Assembly (NCBI GenBank): GCA_020429465.1
Contig: JAGQLH010000031.1
Location: forward strand, 1-13,475
Length of the DNA: 13,475 nucleotides
Source: Candidatus Dojkabacteria bacterium
GTDB taxonomy: Bacteria > Patescibacteriota > Dojkabacteria > B142 > WJKM01
Direction: 5' to 3'
The position numbers were made by a program, and so were the translations under genes. Numbering within the stretch: the stretch's first letter is position 1; each line of letters opens with the position of its first letter. Positions 1 to 6,957 of this stretch are shown in pieces. A model generated the notes under the pieces. It worked only from the letters and a program-made list of their open reading frames with translations. It had not been told where the DNA came from and did not search any database.

Positions 1-84
1 TTTAGAATATTATTTTGTTCAGACACAAACAGTTGCTTTGTTTTTGTAACAAATCGGATAATAAACGGCATTCAAATCGAATAA

Positions 85-2193
85 TTATGAATTTTGAGAA
101 GCCTGCTTAATTGATAAACCGACTTTACCATCTTCAACCTTAATTACTTTCGCGACCACCTTATCTCCTACTTTAAGATGTTCAGACACATCTTTTACAA
201 AACCATCTGAAATTTCTGAAACATGTACCAATCCAGTTACCGTCGGTGAAATGTCTACGAAAGCACCAAATTCAGCAATTCGTGCGACCGTTCCAGTAAC
301 CATTTGACCTACTTCTGGCTTCATTGTGATTGATTTCACCTGAGAAACTACTTCATCCATTACTGCAGAATCGCTTGCAGTAATATGCACAGTTCCATCA
401 TCTTTAATGTTTATGTCTGCCTTTCCTTCAACTGATTCAATAATTCCTTTGATTACTTTTCCTCCTGGTCCGATCAATTCACCAATCTGGTCTTGCTCAA
501 TTATAATTGTTTCAACTTTAGGTGCGTATGGACTTAGTTCCTTTCGTGGTTCAGGTAAGATAGCTTTATATTTTTCAAGAATAAACATTCTACCATCACG
601 TGCTTTTCCAAGCGCATCCTGTAATATTTCTACACGAACACCTTGCAGTTTTGTATCCATCTGGATTGCAGTAATACCTGTCTCTGTCCCGGTAACTTTA
701 AAATCCATATCTCCATAATAATCTTCTACATCTTGCACATCAGTAAGAAGCTCATACTCACTTTGCGAATCATCCTTTGTAATCAACCCGACAGAAATTC
801 CTGCCACAGGTGCTTTAATTGGAACTCCAGCATCCATAAGTGCTAAACATGATCCGCATGTAGCAGCCATCGATGAAGAACCATTTTGACTCAGAATTTC
901 AGAAACAACTCGGATTGCATATGGAAACTCTTCTTCAGATGGTAGCACTGGCATAAGTGCTTTTTCAGCTAACATTCCGTGCCCGATTTCTCGATTTCCA
1001 GCATAGAAGCTAAATCTTCCAGCCTCACCAACTGAGTAGTTTGGTCCTACATAATGATGCATATATCGCTTTTCGTGTTCACCTTCAAAACTTTCGGTCA
1101 TTTGAGCGAGTCGCTCAGATGCGAGCGTAGTGATTGCAAGAACTTGAGAGATACCACGTCTAAACAAGACAGATCCATGTACTCGAGGAAGATATCTATC
1201 CTCTATAACAATCTCTCTAATTTCATCCATTGTTCTTCCACTTGGACGTTCCCCAGAAAGTAATCCAGTTCGTACAATTTCCTTCTCTAGCTTTTTCATT
1301 GCAATTACTACATCACCCTCTGAAACTGTATCTTCTTCATTATCCGCATCTTGTGCATGTGATTCTGCTGCTTTAATGTATAAAGCATCTAATCGATCAT
1401 TTCTACTTTCATCATCGTACATAGCATCCTTTATTTCATCCATATACGTTGATCTTAGTGCCGAAACCAATTCTTCAGAAACTAATTTTTCTGGAACTTC
1501 GAATTTTTCTTTCCCTATTAGCTTTCTCATTTCTTCAGATGCATCATTCCACCCCTGAGCTGCATCAAAGGCTTTTTGAAAGGCTTCGGCCATTACATCC
1601 TCAGGGATTTCATGTCCGTCTACCTCAAGCTGGGTTATTGTATCTCCTGTCGCAGAAATCACTGCATCTAGCCGAGATGTTTCCATTTCAGACTTAGAAG
1701 GCTCTAGAATATATTCACCCTCAGGAGAATACCCAATGCGAATGAATCCAACAGGACCATTAAATGGAACTGAAGATACATGAGCTGCCATAGCAGCTGC
1801 ATTTGCAGCAAGCATAGAAGGATCATTCTCACCATCATATGCCATAATATTTACTACTATGCTTACACCTCTTCTAAAGTTTGCAGGAAATAGAGGGCGC
1901 ATTCCTCGATCAATAATTCGTCCCTTTATAGTTGCTTCATCTGATGGTCTACGTTCCCGTTTAATGAATTTCGAACCACTAATGATTCCCCCCGCATAGA
2001 ATTTTTCCATGTAGTTAATTCCAAGTGGGAAGTAATCCAAGTTAGTATCCTTTGAATCAGCTGTAAGAAATACCATAACAACAGTTTCACCCTGCTGAAG
2101 TTTTAGTGCTGTATCAGCACGAAAACCGAAATTACCAGTGGTAACGGTAACTTCTTTACCTGCAATCATAAATTGCTTTTCTATTTTTTCCAT
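85..2193 (-). CDS. pnp: Polynucleotide phosphorylase (PNPase)
   Basis: Phosphorolytic 3'-to-5' exoribonuclease of mRNA decay, acting in the cytoplasm as a trimer. At 702 residues it is the normal family length. It shows the full order: first RNase PH domain (about 10-140, with the family segment FYAGGIISGSKFIKRERRPS), a helical linker, second RNase PH domain (about 320-530) carrying the catalytic GDMDFKVTGT near residue 494, a KH domain with the IGPGGKVIKG loop near 573, and a C-terminal S1 domain (about 625-695, VTGTVARIAEFGAFVDI). The ATG start has no clear Shine-Dalgarno box; the nearest purine run, GGAAAGG, lies about 20 bases upstream. The gene sits behind its own promoter and a folded leader of about 150 bases, which suggests post-transcriptional control like that known for E. 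coli pnp. rpsO, its usual upstream neighbour, is absent. Identification is very secure. Confidence 0.98.
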   Translation of the reverse strand: MEKIEKQFMIAGKEVTVTTGNFGFRADTALKLQQGETVVMVFLTADSKDTNLDYFPLGINYMEKFYAGGIISGSKFIKRERRPSDEATIKGRIIDRGMRPLFPANFRRGVSIVVNIMAYDGENDPSMLAANAAAMAAHVSSVPFNGPVGFIRIGYSPEGEYILEPSKSEMETSRLDAVISATGDTITQLEVDGHEIPEDVMAEAFQKAFDAAQGWNDASEEMRKLIGKEKFEVPEKLVSEELVSALRSTYMDEIKDAMYDDESRNDRLDALYIKAAESHAQDADNEEDTVSEGDVVIAMKKLEKEIVRTGLLSGERPSGRTMDEIREIVIEDRYLPRVHGSVLFRRGISQVLAITTLASERLAQMTESFEGEHEKRYMHHYVGPNYSVGEAGRFSFYAGNREIGHGMLAEKALMPVLPSEEEFPYAIRVVSEILSQNGSSSMAATCGSCLALMDAGVPIKAPVAGISVGLITKDDSQSEYELLTDVQDVEDYYGDMDFKVTGTETGITAIQMDTKLQGVRVEILQDALGKARDGRMFILEKYKAILPEPRKELSPYAPKVETIIIEQDQIGELIGPGGKVIKGIIESVEGKADINIKDDGTVHITASDSAVMDEVVSQVKSITMKPEVGQMVTGTVARIAEFGAFVDISPTVTGLVHVSEISDGFVKDVSEHLKVGDKVVAKVIKVEDGKVGLSIKQASQNS

Positions 2194-2205
2194 AATGAAT
2201 TTTGG

Positions 2206-2349
2206 CTAACGCCTTTCCAGAGTAGGAGGAGAATTGTGTGCCGCAAGCCTAAAGACAGATGATGAATATTTATTCATCAACTCACGTTAGACCAGTGACA
2301 AAAGCACAAGAGCGATTAGTTTCCATACTCTATAATTAAAACTCGCTCT
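2206..2349 (-). promoter_or_regulatory. Structured 5' leader of pnp
   Basis: Between the predicted pnp start site and its ATG the minus-strand RNA can form two domains. The first pairs AGAGCGA (2343-2349) with TCGCTCT (2309-2315), extended by GTTT/AAAC across a three-base bulge, and would lie almost at the RNA 5' end. The second is closed by CTAACG (2285-2290) with CGTTAG (2206-2211) and contains a near-perfect hairpin, GATGAATA/TATTCATC (2261-2278), and an anti-Shine-Dalgarno-like UCUCCUCCU run (2223-2231). Pairings are read directly. A role in autoregulation or RNase processing is inferred from E. coli pnp. It matches no Rfam family that I recognise. Confidence 0.5.
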
Positions 2350-2353
2350 ACTG

Positions 2354-2383
2354 ATTATACATTCCAGATAGGGGGATTGTCGA
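2354..2383 (-). promoter_or_regulatory. Probable sigma70 promoter of pnp
   Basis: On the minus strand TCGACA (2378-2383, five of six to TTGACA) is followed after 18 bases by a perfect TATAAT (2354-2359). Transcription would start near 2347, giving a leader of about 150 bases. The -35 lies inside the palindrome TTGTCGACAA (2377-2386), and a second small palindrome, ATAC-TGT-GTAT (2389-2399), sits just upstream, so a repressor site is possible. Confidence 0.65.
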
Positions 2384-2412
2384 CAACTATACTGTGTATT
2401 TACGATTATCTA

Positions 2413-2547
2413 TTAACTTGAAAGGGGTATACCAATGAAGATTATATAGCTAATCATGAGTACCGTAGTGACTATTGATACTACTACCATCGCCCAAAAT
2501 TCTTTATCGGTTAGAGTCTTTATTACTTGTGATACGACTTGTTTCAT
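2413..2547 (-). CDS. Small single-span membrane protein, 44 aa
   Basis: An ATG-to-TAA frame of 44 codons beginning MKQVVSQVIKTLTDKEFW and ending GIPLSS. Residues about 18-40 (AMVVVSIVTTVLMISYIIFI) are a clear hydrophobic span, preceded by a short amphipathic, lysine-bearing N-terminus. The start has one of the better Shine-Dalgarno boxes in the window: AAGGA five bases before the ATG. It lies between the polymer-forming membrane protein gene and pnp, after a strong hairpin and before the pnp promoter. I do not recognise a family. The N-terminal positive charge, single span and short polar tail resemble SecE-like or other small accessory subunits, but the sequence is not distinctive enough to call. 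A real gene is likely from the ribosome site and the clean membrane span. Confidence 0.6.
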   Translation of the reverse strand: MKQVVSQVIKTLTDKEFWAMVVVSIVTTVLMISYIIFIGIPLSS

Positions 2548-2567
2548 AGTTTCCTTACCAATTAATT

Positions 2568-2600
2568 ATGCGGAAACGTTACTGTGTAACGTTTCCGCAT
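2568..2600. terminator. Perfect 15-bp hairpin after the polymer-forming protein gene
   Basis: ATGCGGAAACGTTAC and its exact complement GTAACGTTTCCGCAT flank a three-base loop. It starts 11 bases past the stop of the minus-strand gene ending at 2612, the right place for a terminator or 3'-end stabiliser, and lies 20 bases before the ATG of the 44-residue gene. No T-run follows on either strand (AATTAATTGG on minus), so it is not a textbook intrinsic terminator. It may instead block exonucleases or separate expression of the two genes. Confidence 0.5.
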
Positions 2601-2611
2601 GCTTCATAAAG

Positions 2612-3787
2612 TTATCTCTGTGCGTTCTTATAATCATCAACCTTAACTCGAATAACTGCACCAACTGACCATATAAAGATCAAGAGTGATAACAGTATGA
2701 GTAGAAGCATTCCAATTCCAGGAATTGAAAGTAATATCAATACCAATAATACGAATAGAAGATTTCCAACAAGTCCATTAACAAAAGGACCTGAAGCCTT
2801 TGGCTGAATCCTCATAACTACTTCTCTTCCAAGTTTATAGGGGAAGTAAAGTTTTGCTAGTGTACTCACTAGAAATATAAGTGTGATAACTAAGAACAAT
2901 AATGGCAAACCTACAAGTGAAACAGAGAGAACAACAAGTAATATTGTTGTTAAAACAGTAGCTATTACTCCTATCTTGATGTTTGCAAAAATATTCTTTC
3001 CATTAAATCTCATATTTTGAACAACTCGTTCAGATTTCACTGGGAAAACTTTTACTATTGCCGCAATTGCTATTGCGGATCCTAACAATACGGCAAATAA
3101 TAGAAGTAACCCTGTAGATGAAAGATATGGTCTAATTGAGCTGAACCCTGAATTCGCAGCTGGTAATTCTGTTAATGTAACTGGAACGTCCTCTCTCCTG
3201 TACTCCTGAAGATCAACTTCCTCCGCATATTCTGTACCATTAACTACGATGATATCTCCTCGGATCTCAGCCTCGGGATGAATTTTTACAACTTGAGCGT
3301 TTACATGAAAATCACCTCTTACTCGAGATTCTTTATCAATATAGACTTCTCGTGCATTGACGAAAAGATCGCCATCCACATCATCTTTAATAATCAATCT
3401 ATTTCCCATGAAATAGAGATCACTTCCGATTTCTCCATCAAACTGGGCATCTTGAACCATAGCAAATACATTATCTTCTATGTCACCTTGTATATGAGCA
3501 AGGTTACCCATAAGAAAAACTGACTCATCTAATTTTCCATCCGCAATAAATGTTCCTCCAAAGAAAAATACATTCTCTTTTACTCCTTCAAGTACTTCTA
3601 CATACCCTGCAGTCGCAAATAGATCACCTTCTACTTGTTCTTCTATCGTGCTATCAGTTCCCTGAATTCTTACAGAATCAGGAATAGGAGCACTTAGTGG
3701 TATTTCTTGTGCAAAAACTGATGTAACACCAATAAGTGCAATGACCACAGTAATCGCATACATACTATATGATCGAATACTTCGCAT
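2612..3787 (-). CDS. Secreted polymer-forming (bactofilin-like) protein with multi-span membrane tail
   Basis: 391 residues. A signal peptide (1-26, ending SVFA|QE) is followed by a beta-solenoid-like region of short glycine/aspartate repeats (about 50-185: EGDLFATAG, ENVFFFGG, ESVFLMGN, GDIEDNVFAM, GSDLYFMGN, GDLFVNA, GDFHVNA, GDIIVVNG), the pattern of polymer-forming cytoskeletal/bactofilin proteins. A linker (190-220) leads to four or five hydrophobic segments (about 223-247, 272-315, 340-380). Classic bactofilins are cytosolic and lack membrane spans. Here the repeats should lie outside the membrane and the tail should anchor them. The role is probably a cell-envelope scaffold; this is inferred. 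A TATAAT stands about 40 bases upstream and a 15-bp hairpin follows the stop, so it may be transcribed alone. Confidence 0.8.
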   Translation of the reverse strand: MRSIRSYSMYAITVVIALIGVTSVFAQEIPLSAPIPDSVRIQGTDSTIEEQVEGDLFATAGYVEVLEGVKENVFFFGGTFIADGKLDESVFLMGNLAHIQGDIEDNVFAMVQDAQFDGEIGSDLYFMGNRLIIKDDVDGDLFVNAREVYIDKESRVRGDFHVNAQVVKIHPEAEIRGDIIVVNGTEYAEEVDLQEYRREDVPVTLTELPAANSGFSSIRPYLSSTGLLLLFAVLLGSAIAIAAIVKVFPVKSERVVQNMRFNGKNIFANIKIGVIATVLTTILLVVLSVSLVGLPLLFLVITLIFLVSTLAKLYFPYKLGREVVMRIQPKASGPFVNGLVGNLLFVLLVLILLSIPGIGMLLLILLSLLIFIWSVGAVIRVKVDDYKNAQR

Positions 3788-3828
3788 AGTATTAAATAAT
3801 AAAATATAAATAATTTAACTCTACATAC

Positions 3829-3834
3829 ATTATA
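3829..3834 (-). promoter_or_regulatory. Possible -10 box for the polymer-forming protein gene
   Basis: Perfect TATAAT on the minus strand, 41 bases before the ATG at 3787. The hexamer 17 bases upstream (AAGTTT) is a poor -35, so this rests on the -10 and its position only. Confidence 0.35.
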
Positions 3835-3859
3835 ACGTGTTTCTTCCCCCTAAACTTCA

Positions 3860-4441
3860 CTAATTAGAAAATTTTTCACGCAATAAGCTTACCCCGTTTG
3901 GTTTTCGAATAGTTCTTAAAACCATCAGACTTAATTCTATATCTGCAAAATTTTCATGACATACATGGTCTATAAACTCATCAAAATCTAATTCGAGAAG
4001 ATCAATCTTCTCTCCTGCATCTAACTCTAAATCCTGTACACGTTTACAACCTTTAGCAATAAAAGTATACACCGCCCAATCTATTTTACTAATAGGCTGG
4101 ATAGCGCTAATAAGCTCAAACGATGAAGCCACCATCCCTGTTTCTTCCAAAAGCTCACGCTTTGCACCTTCTACTGGGGATTCTTCTTGCTCAAGCCGGC
4201 CACCTGCCAGTCCAATAAACATATCTTTGCCTGGCTGCTCCTGTTTTGTAAGTATAAACTTACCTTCATCCGTTATAGGGACAGTCATAACCGTATCAAC
4301 ACGCTTTAATTTTTCAAATGTTTCAGTAGAACCATCATAAAGTTTCTGTTCCCATTGATACACATCAAAAATAACTCCTGAAAAAGCTTTTTTGGCATTT
4401 TCAGGCATGAATTGAGAAGATATTGGACGTTGAATATCCAT
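3860..4441 (-). CDS. Nudix hydrolase, ADP-ribose pyrophosphatase-like
   Basis: 193 residues. Contains an exact Nudix box G-x5-E-x7-REU-x-EE-x-GU at residues 81-103 (GRLEQEE ... RELLEETGM), the Mg2+-binding catalytic motif that hydrolyses nucleoside diphosphates linked to another group. The N-terminal part (VIFDVYQWEQKLYDGSTETFE, 23-43), the VMTVPI strand and the QEQPGKD segment before the box resemble the ADP-ribose pyrophosphatase (NudF-like) subgroup, and the length fits. Substrate cannot be fixed from sequence. It is separated by 91 bases from the DUF427 gene upstream, a gap containing a weak GATAAT/ATTATC stem (4457-4475), so it may have its own promoter. The frame starting upstream near 4560 is in another phase and is not coding. 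Confidence 0.85.
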   Translation of the reverse strand: MDIQRPISSQFMPENAKKAFSGVIFDVYQWEQKLYDGSTETFEKLKRVDTVMTVPITDEGKFILTKQEQPGKDMFIGLAGGRLEQEESPVEGAKRELLEETGMVASSFELISAIQPISKIDWAVYTFIAKGCKRVQDLELDAGEKIDLLELDFDEFIDHVCHENFADIELSLMVLRTIRKPNGVSLLREKFSN

Positions 4442-4532
4442 AGAATAGATAGATTTAAGATAATTATTTGTATTATCTCATAATTTTCTTTGTGGAATTT
4501 TACGTATATCCAAGAGCTATCAAAAGCATCTG

Positions 4533-4814
4533 CTATTCGACCACCTCCACTCCATTCCAAAAGGCGATATAATTTTTGATGTTTTTTGCAGCATCTGAAG
4601 GCTCGGGGTAATACCAGGCAGCATTTTCATTTGTTTTATCTCCCACTTTTAAAGAATAGTAACTTGCCTTCCCTTTCCATGGACATGTAGTTGTAAATTC
4701 ACTTTTTTCTAGGTAATCAGTATCAACAGACTGCGGTGGGAAATAGTGATTACCTTCAACAATTTCAGTCTCATCACTTTCTGCTATTATTACCCCATTC
4801 CATAGTGCTTTCAT
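4533..4814 (-). CDS. DUF427 family protein
   Basis: 93 residues, close to the single-domain length of this family. The family signature is complete: NGVIIAES (6-13), VEGNHYFPP (19-27), TTCPWKG (42-48), ASYY (50-53), NAAWYYPEP (64-72) and IAFWNGVEV (83-91). DUF427 proteins are small cytosolic proteins of unknown biochemical function. The one cysteine (C44) lies in the conserved CPWKG motif. The gene stands 47 bases downstream of the VIT transporter on the same strand and may be the tail of that operon; the AT-rich gap could also hold a promoter. The family call is secure and the function unknown. Confidence 0.9.
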   Translation of the reverse strand: MKALWNGVIIAESDETEIVEGNHYFPPQSVDTDYLEKSEFTTTCPWKGKASYYSLKVGDKTNENAAWYYPEPSDAAKNIKNYIAFWNGVEVVE

Positions 4815-4861
4815 AGTATATAATTTAATATATAGTAAGTACGCTATACCTTTTCGTTCGT

Positions 4862-5608
4862 TTAGCCTCTAAAAAACAAACCTACGACGAATGCCACTAC
4901 TGCAGATATCCCTCCTATTAAAACGACCTCCAAGACTGCACGAACAATATTTTCTTTAGTAGCGAACCACCTCATAATCCCAAGCAAAGTTAATGCCAAT
5001 AACGTACCTCCGCAGGAAGCAATAAATGCATATGTTACATCCGAAATGACGAGATACGGCGATAATGGGATGAATCCAAATACAATAAACGATAAGAATG
5101 TTGCTATTCCCGTATAAAATGGGTTTTCCTCATTTTCCGCCATCCCTAACTCATACTTCATCATAAAATCTGTCCAATACTCTGGATTTTTTGCATAAAG
5201 TTCAGTCATTGATTTTGCATCCTCTTCCTCAAACCCTTGTTTTTTTAATAAATATACTGTTTGAGCCTTCTCTAGTTCTGGATCATTCTTTATTTGCCTC
5301 CTCTCAATTCTACGGGATTTTTTATATAATCCTTGTTCCGAACGAATAGAAAGAAAATTTCCCAACCCCATTGAAGAAGCATCAGCGAATAAATTTGCCA
5401 AACCAAATAATAGGACTGTTATGAATGAGAATGTGGCAATATCTCCGGTATTCGCTCCCGTAAAACCAGCTACAACTGCGAATGTAGTCACAATCCCATC
5501 ATTTCCCCCATATACGATTTCTTTTATGTATTCAGAAAATGGAGACTGCTTATGTTCTTCATGTAAATGCTTCTGTAACTGTTCTTCGGTGTAATTAGTT
5601 ATGCTCAT
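4862..5608 (-). CDS. VIT1/CCC1 family Fe2+/Mn2+ transporter
   Basis: 248-residue membrane protein. The N-terminal hallmark YGGNDGIVTTFAVVAGF (33-49) contains the conserved aspartate of the first span. The second span carries ANLFADASSMGLGNFLSIRSE (71-91). A glutamate-rich cytosolic segment (about 92-165, with YWTDFMMKYELGM) corresponds to the metal-binding domain seen in plant VIT1, followed by three more spans (168-187, 190-210, 222-245). Family members export or sequester Fe2+ or Mn2+ by proton antiport. Its ATG overlaps the TGA of the glutaredoxin gene (ATGA, 5605-5608), so the two are translationally coupled. This ties metal handling to the thiol-redox genes; removal of Fe2+ during oxidative stress is a plausible reason, inferred. 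Confidence 0.9.
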   Translation of the reverse strand: MSITNYTEEQLQKHLHEEHKQSPFSEYIKEIVYGGNDGIVTTFAVVAGFTGANTGDIATFSFITVLLFGLANLFADASSMGLGNFLSIRSEQGLYKKSRRIERRQIKNDPELEKAQTVYLLKKQGFEEEDAKSMTELYAKNPEYWTDFMMKYELGMAENEENPFYTGIATFLSFIVFGFIPLSPYLVISDVTYAFIASCGGTLLALTLLGIMRWFATKENIVRAVLEVVLIGGISAVVAFVVGLFFRG

Positions 5609-5844
5609 GTTATATCTTTTATCATAGCTAATAATTGTTCATTTGAAGGTTCAGTCAGTACTTCCCCATTATCAAAAACAATAGTTGGAATACTGCGCAA
5701 ACCATTATTAATTTTTTCTACATATGCTACCGCTTCAGGGTTCTTTTCAATATCTACATATTCATATGTAATCTCATTATTGTCTAAAAGTGCTTTAGAT
5801 CTAATACAATCACCACACCAATTTGCACCATAGAATGTAATCAT
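5605..5844 (-). CDS. Glutaredoxin/NrdH-like thiol-disulfide protein
   Basis: 79 residues, the normal size for NrdH or mycoredoxin-like proteins. Thioredoxin fold: a first strand MITFYGANW leads into the redox motif C10-G-D-C13, then helix, VDIEKNPEA (30-38), the cis-proline strand SIPTIVF (51-57) and DNGEVLTEPS (58-67). No membrane span or signal, so cytosolic. Proteins of this class may be reduced by thioredoxin reductase rather than glutathione, and trxB is encoded upstream in the same direction. No classical thioredoxin gene is visible in the window. The gene sits 18 bases after the DUF3179 gene and overlaps the VIT gene by four bases, so it is clearly in one operon with them. Confidence 0.9.
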   Translation of the reverse strand: MITFYGANWCGDCIRSKALLDNNEITYEYVDIEKNPEAVAYVEKINNGLRSIPTIVFDNGEVLTEPSNEQLLAMIKDIT

Positions 5845-5862
5845 GTTTCTATGTAATAATAT

Positions 5863-6927
5863 TTATTGTTGATAAATACCTGTTTCTGGATAGAATGCAG
5901 CCCATGCAAACCAAAATACGCGAATTGGCATAATTTCTTGACCAGATGCACTAGTAGCCAAAATGTGGCCATCTTCTTCTCGAATGAGAGTATACTCAAT
6001 ACCTCCAATCGTATCTGTAATTTCAGATACCGAATCAAATGATTCAATTGGATATGCCTTCGTTTCTTCTCCGATTTTCACCCCGTATACGATATGCTTT
6101 GGGTGTAAGCGCTCATCTCTATTCATAACACTAAACCAAATATCTGAGCTCGATTCATAATCGTCATACGGATATATATCATACGTTCTAGTATATCCAG
6201 TTTCTTTAGACAAAACCTCCGATTCTGGATGTTCAGACTTCCATTCTCCCCATGTCGTAGTTGCAAGTTCTATTTGGGTAATTTCATCCATACGTTGAGC
6301 TGCTGGCCCTGCAATTGCTTGCCCAGTCAATTGACTCCAATAATTTTCTTCTGTTCTGTCATACATTACCAAAACACTGTTATATAGTTTCCCAGTAACC
6401 CCAAACTCAACTTCATCCCCATTCACAATTCGTTCGTATGCAAGAGCAGTCCCACATAATGGACAAAACGTAATAGCAATTGGATCTGATCCGAGTGAAT
6501 CATTAACAATTTCGTGCCAATTAAGTATTTTTTGAGGGTACGCACGTACTACCCCATTCCTCTCAAGACCAAATATAATTTCATCATCTGTGAGCCATTC
6601 ATTAGATTCTTCCGCTGTTTCGAATATAGGTCTATCTATCGAAGGAATACAGTCGATATATGGGCATGCTTGCTTTAGTTCAGCCATATCAACTGTCATA
6701 TATTTATTTTCCAATCGAAATGGATCATCTTTTACCTGTTCCAAGACTTCTGGAACTACCTCTTGCTGATTTATCACATTTCTATTTTGTAGATAGACGT
6801 ACATCATTATGAGAATAACGCCTGCTATTGCCAGTATTAATCCAATTATAATAACAGGAGAAACACTAATGTGATTGTGAAGACTTCCTGGTTCCTTTTT
6901 AGTAGTCTTGCTTGATGGTTTGGGCAT
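5863..6927 (-). CDS. Membrane-anchored DUF3179 domain protein with CxxC motif
   Basis: 354 residues. A basic cytosolic N-terminus (1-20) precedes one span (about 24-46), and the rest should face outside. The DUF3179 signature is clear: DDEIIFGLERNGVVRAYP (114-131), LNWHEIVND (135-143), ITFCPLCGTALAYER (152-166), GVTGKLYNSVLVMYDR (177-192), SYWSQL-like NYWSQLTGQAIAGP (195-208) and, near the end, IRVFWFAWAAFYPET (335-349). It has only four cysteines, C88, C93, C155 and C158, the last pair as CPLC. The biochemical function of DUF3179 is unknown. Lying 30 bases after ccdA and 18 before a glutaredoxin-like gene, it is a candidate extracytoplasmic thiol partner of CcdA; the pairing is inferred from position and cysteines. 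Confidence 0.88.
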   Translation of the reverse strand: MPKPSSKTTKKEPGSLHNHISVSPVIIIGLILAIAGVILIMMYVYLQNRNVINQQEVVPEVLEQVKDDPFRLENKYMTVDMAELKQACPYIDCIPSIDRPIFETAEESNEWLTDDEIIFGLERNGVVRAYPQKILNWHEIVNDSLGSDPIAITFCPLCGTALAYERIVNGDEVEFGVTGKLYNSVLVMYDRTEENYWSQLTGQAIAGPAAQRMDEITQIELATTTWGEWKSEHPESEVLSKETGYTRTYDIYPYDDYESSSDIWFSVMNRDERLHPKHIVYGVKIGEETKAYPIESFDSVSEITDTIGGIEYTLIREEDGHILATSASGQEIMPIRVFWFAWAAFYPETGIYQQ

Positions 6928-6957
6928 TATGACAATAGTTATAAAAGATAGAAATGG

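Noticed and set aside
407..1697. Several plus-strand open frames inside pnp
   Set aside because: All lie opposite a complete, well-conserved pnp and have low-complexity, unrecognisable translations.
2389..2399. ATACTGTGTAT as a third BlaI operator, near the pnp promoter
   Set aside because: The centre is 3 rather than 4 bases and the outer arms do not match CTACTAC/GTAGTAG.
2456..2668. Plus-strand frame of 70 codons across the hairpin
   Set aside because: Antisense to the better-supported 44-residue gene and to the end of the polymer-forming protein gene, with no ribosome site.
4306..4560. Minus-strand frame of 84 codons bridging the Nudix and DUF427 genes
   Set aside because: It is out of phase with both recognised proteins and overlaps both; composition is I/N/L-rich and shows no family motif.
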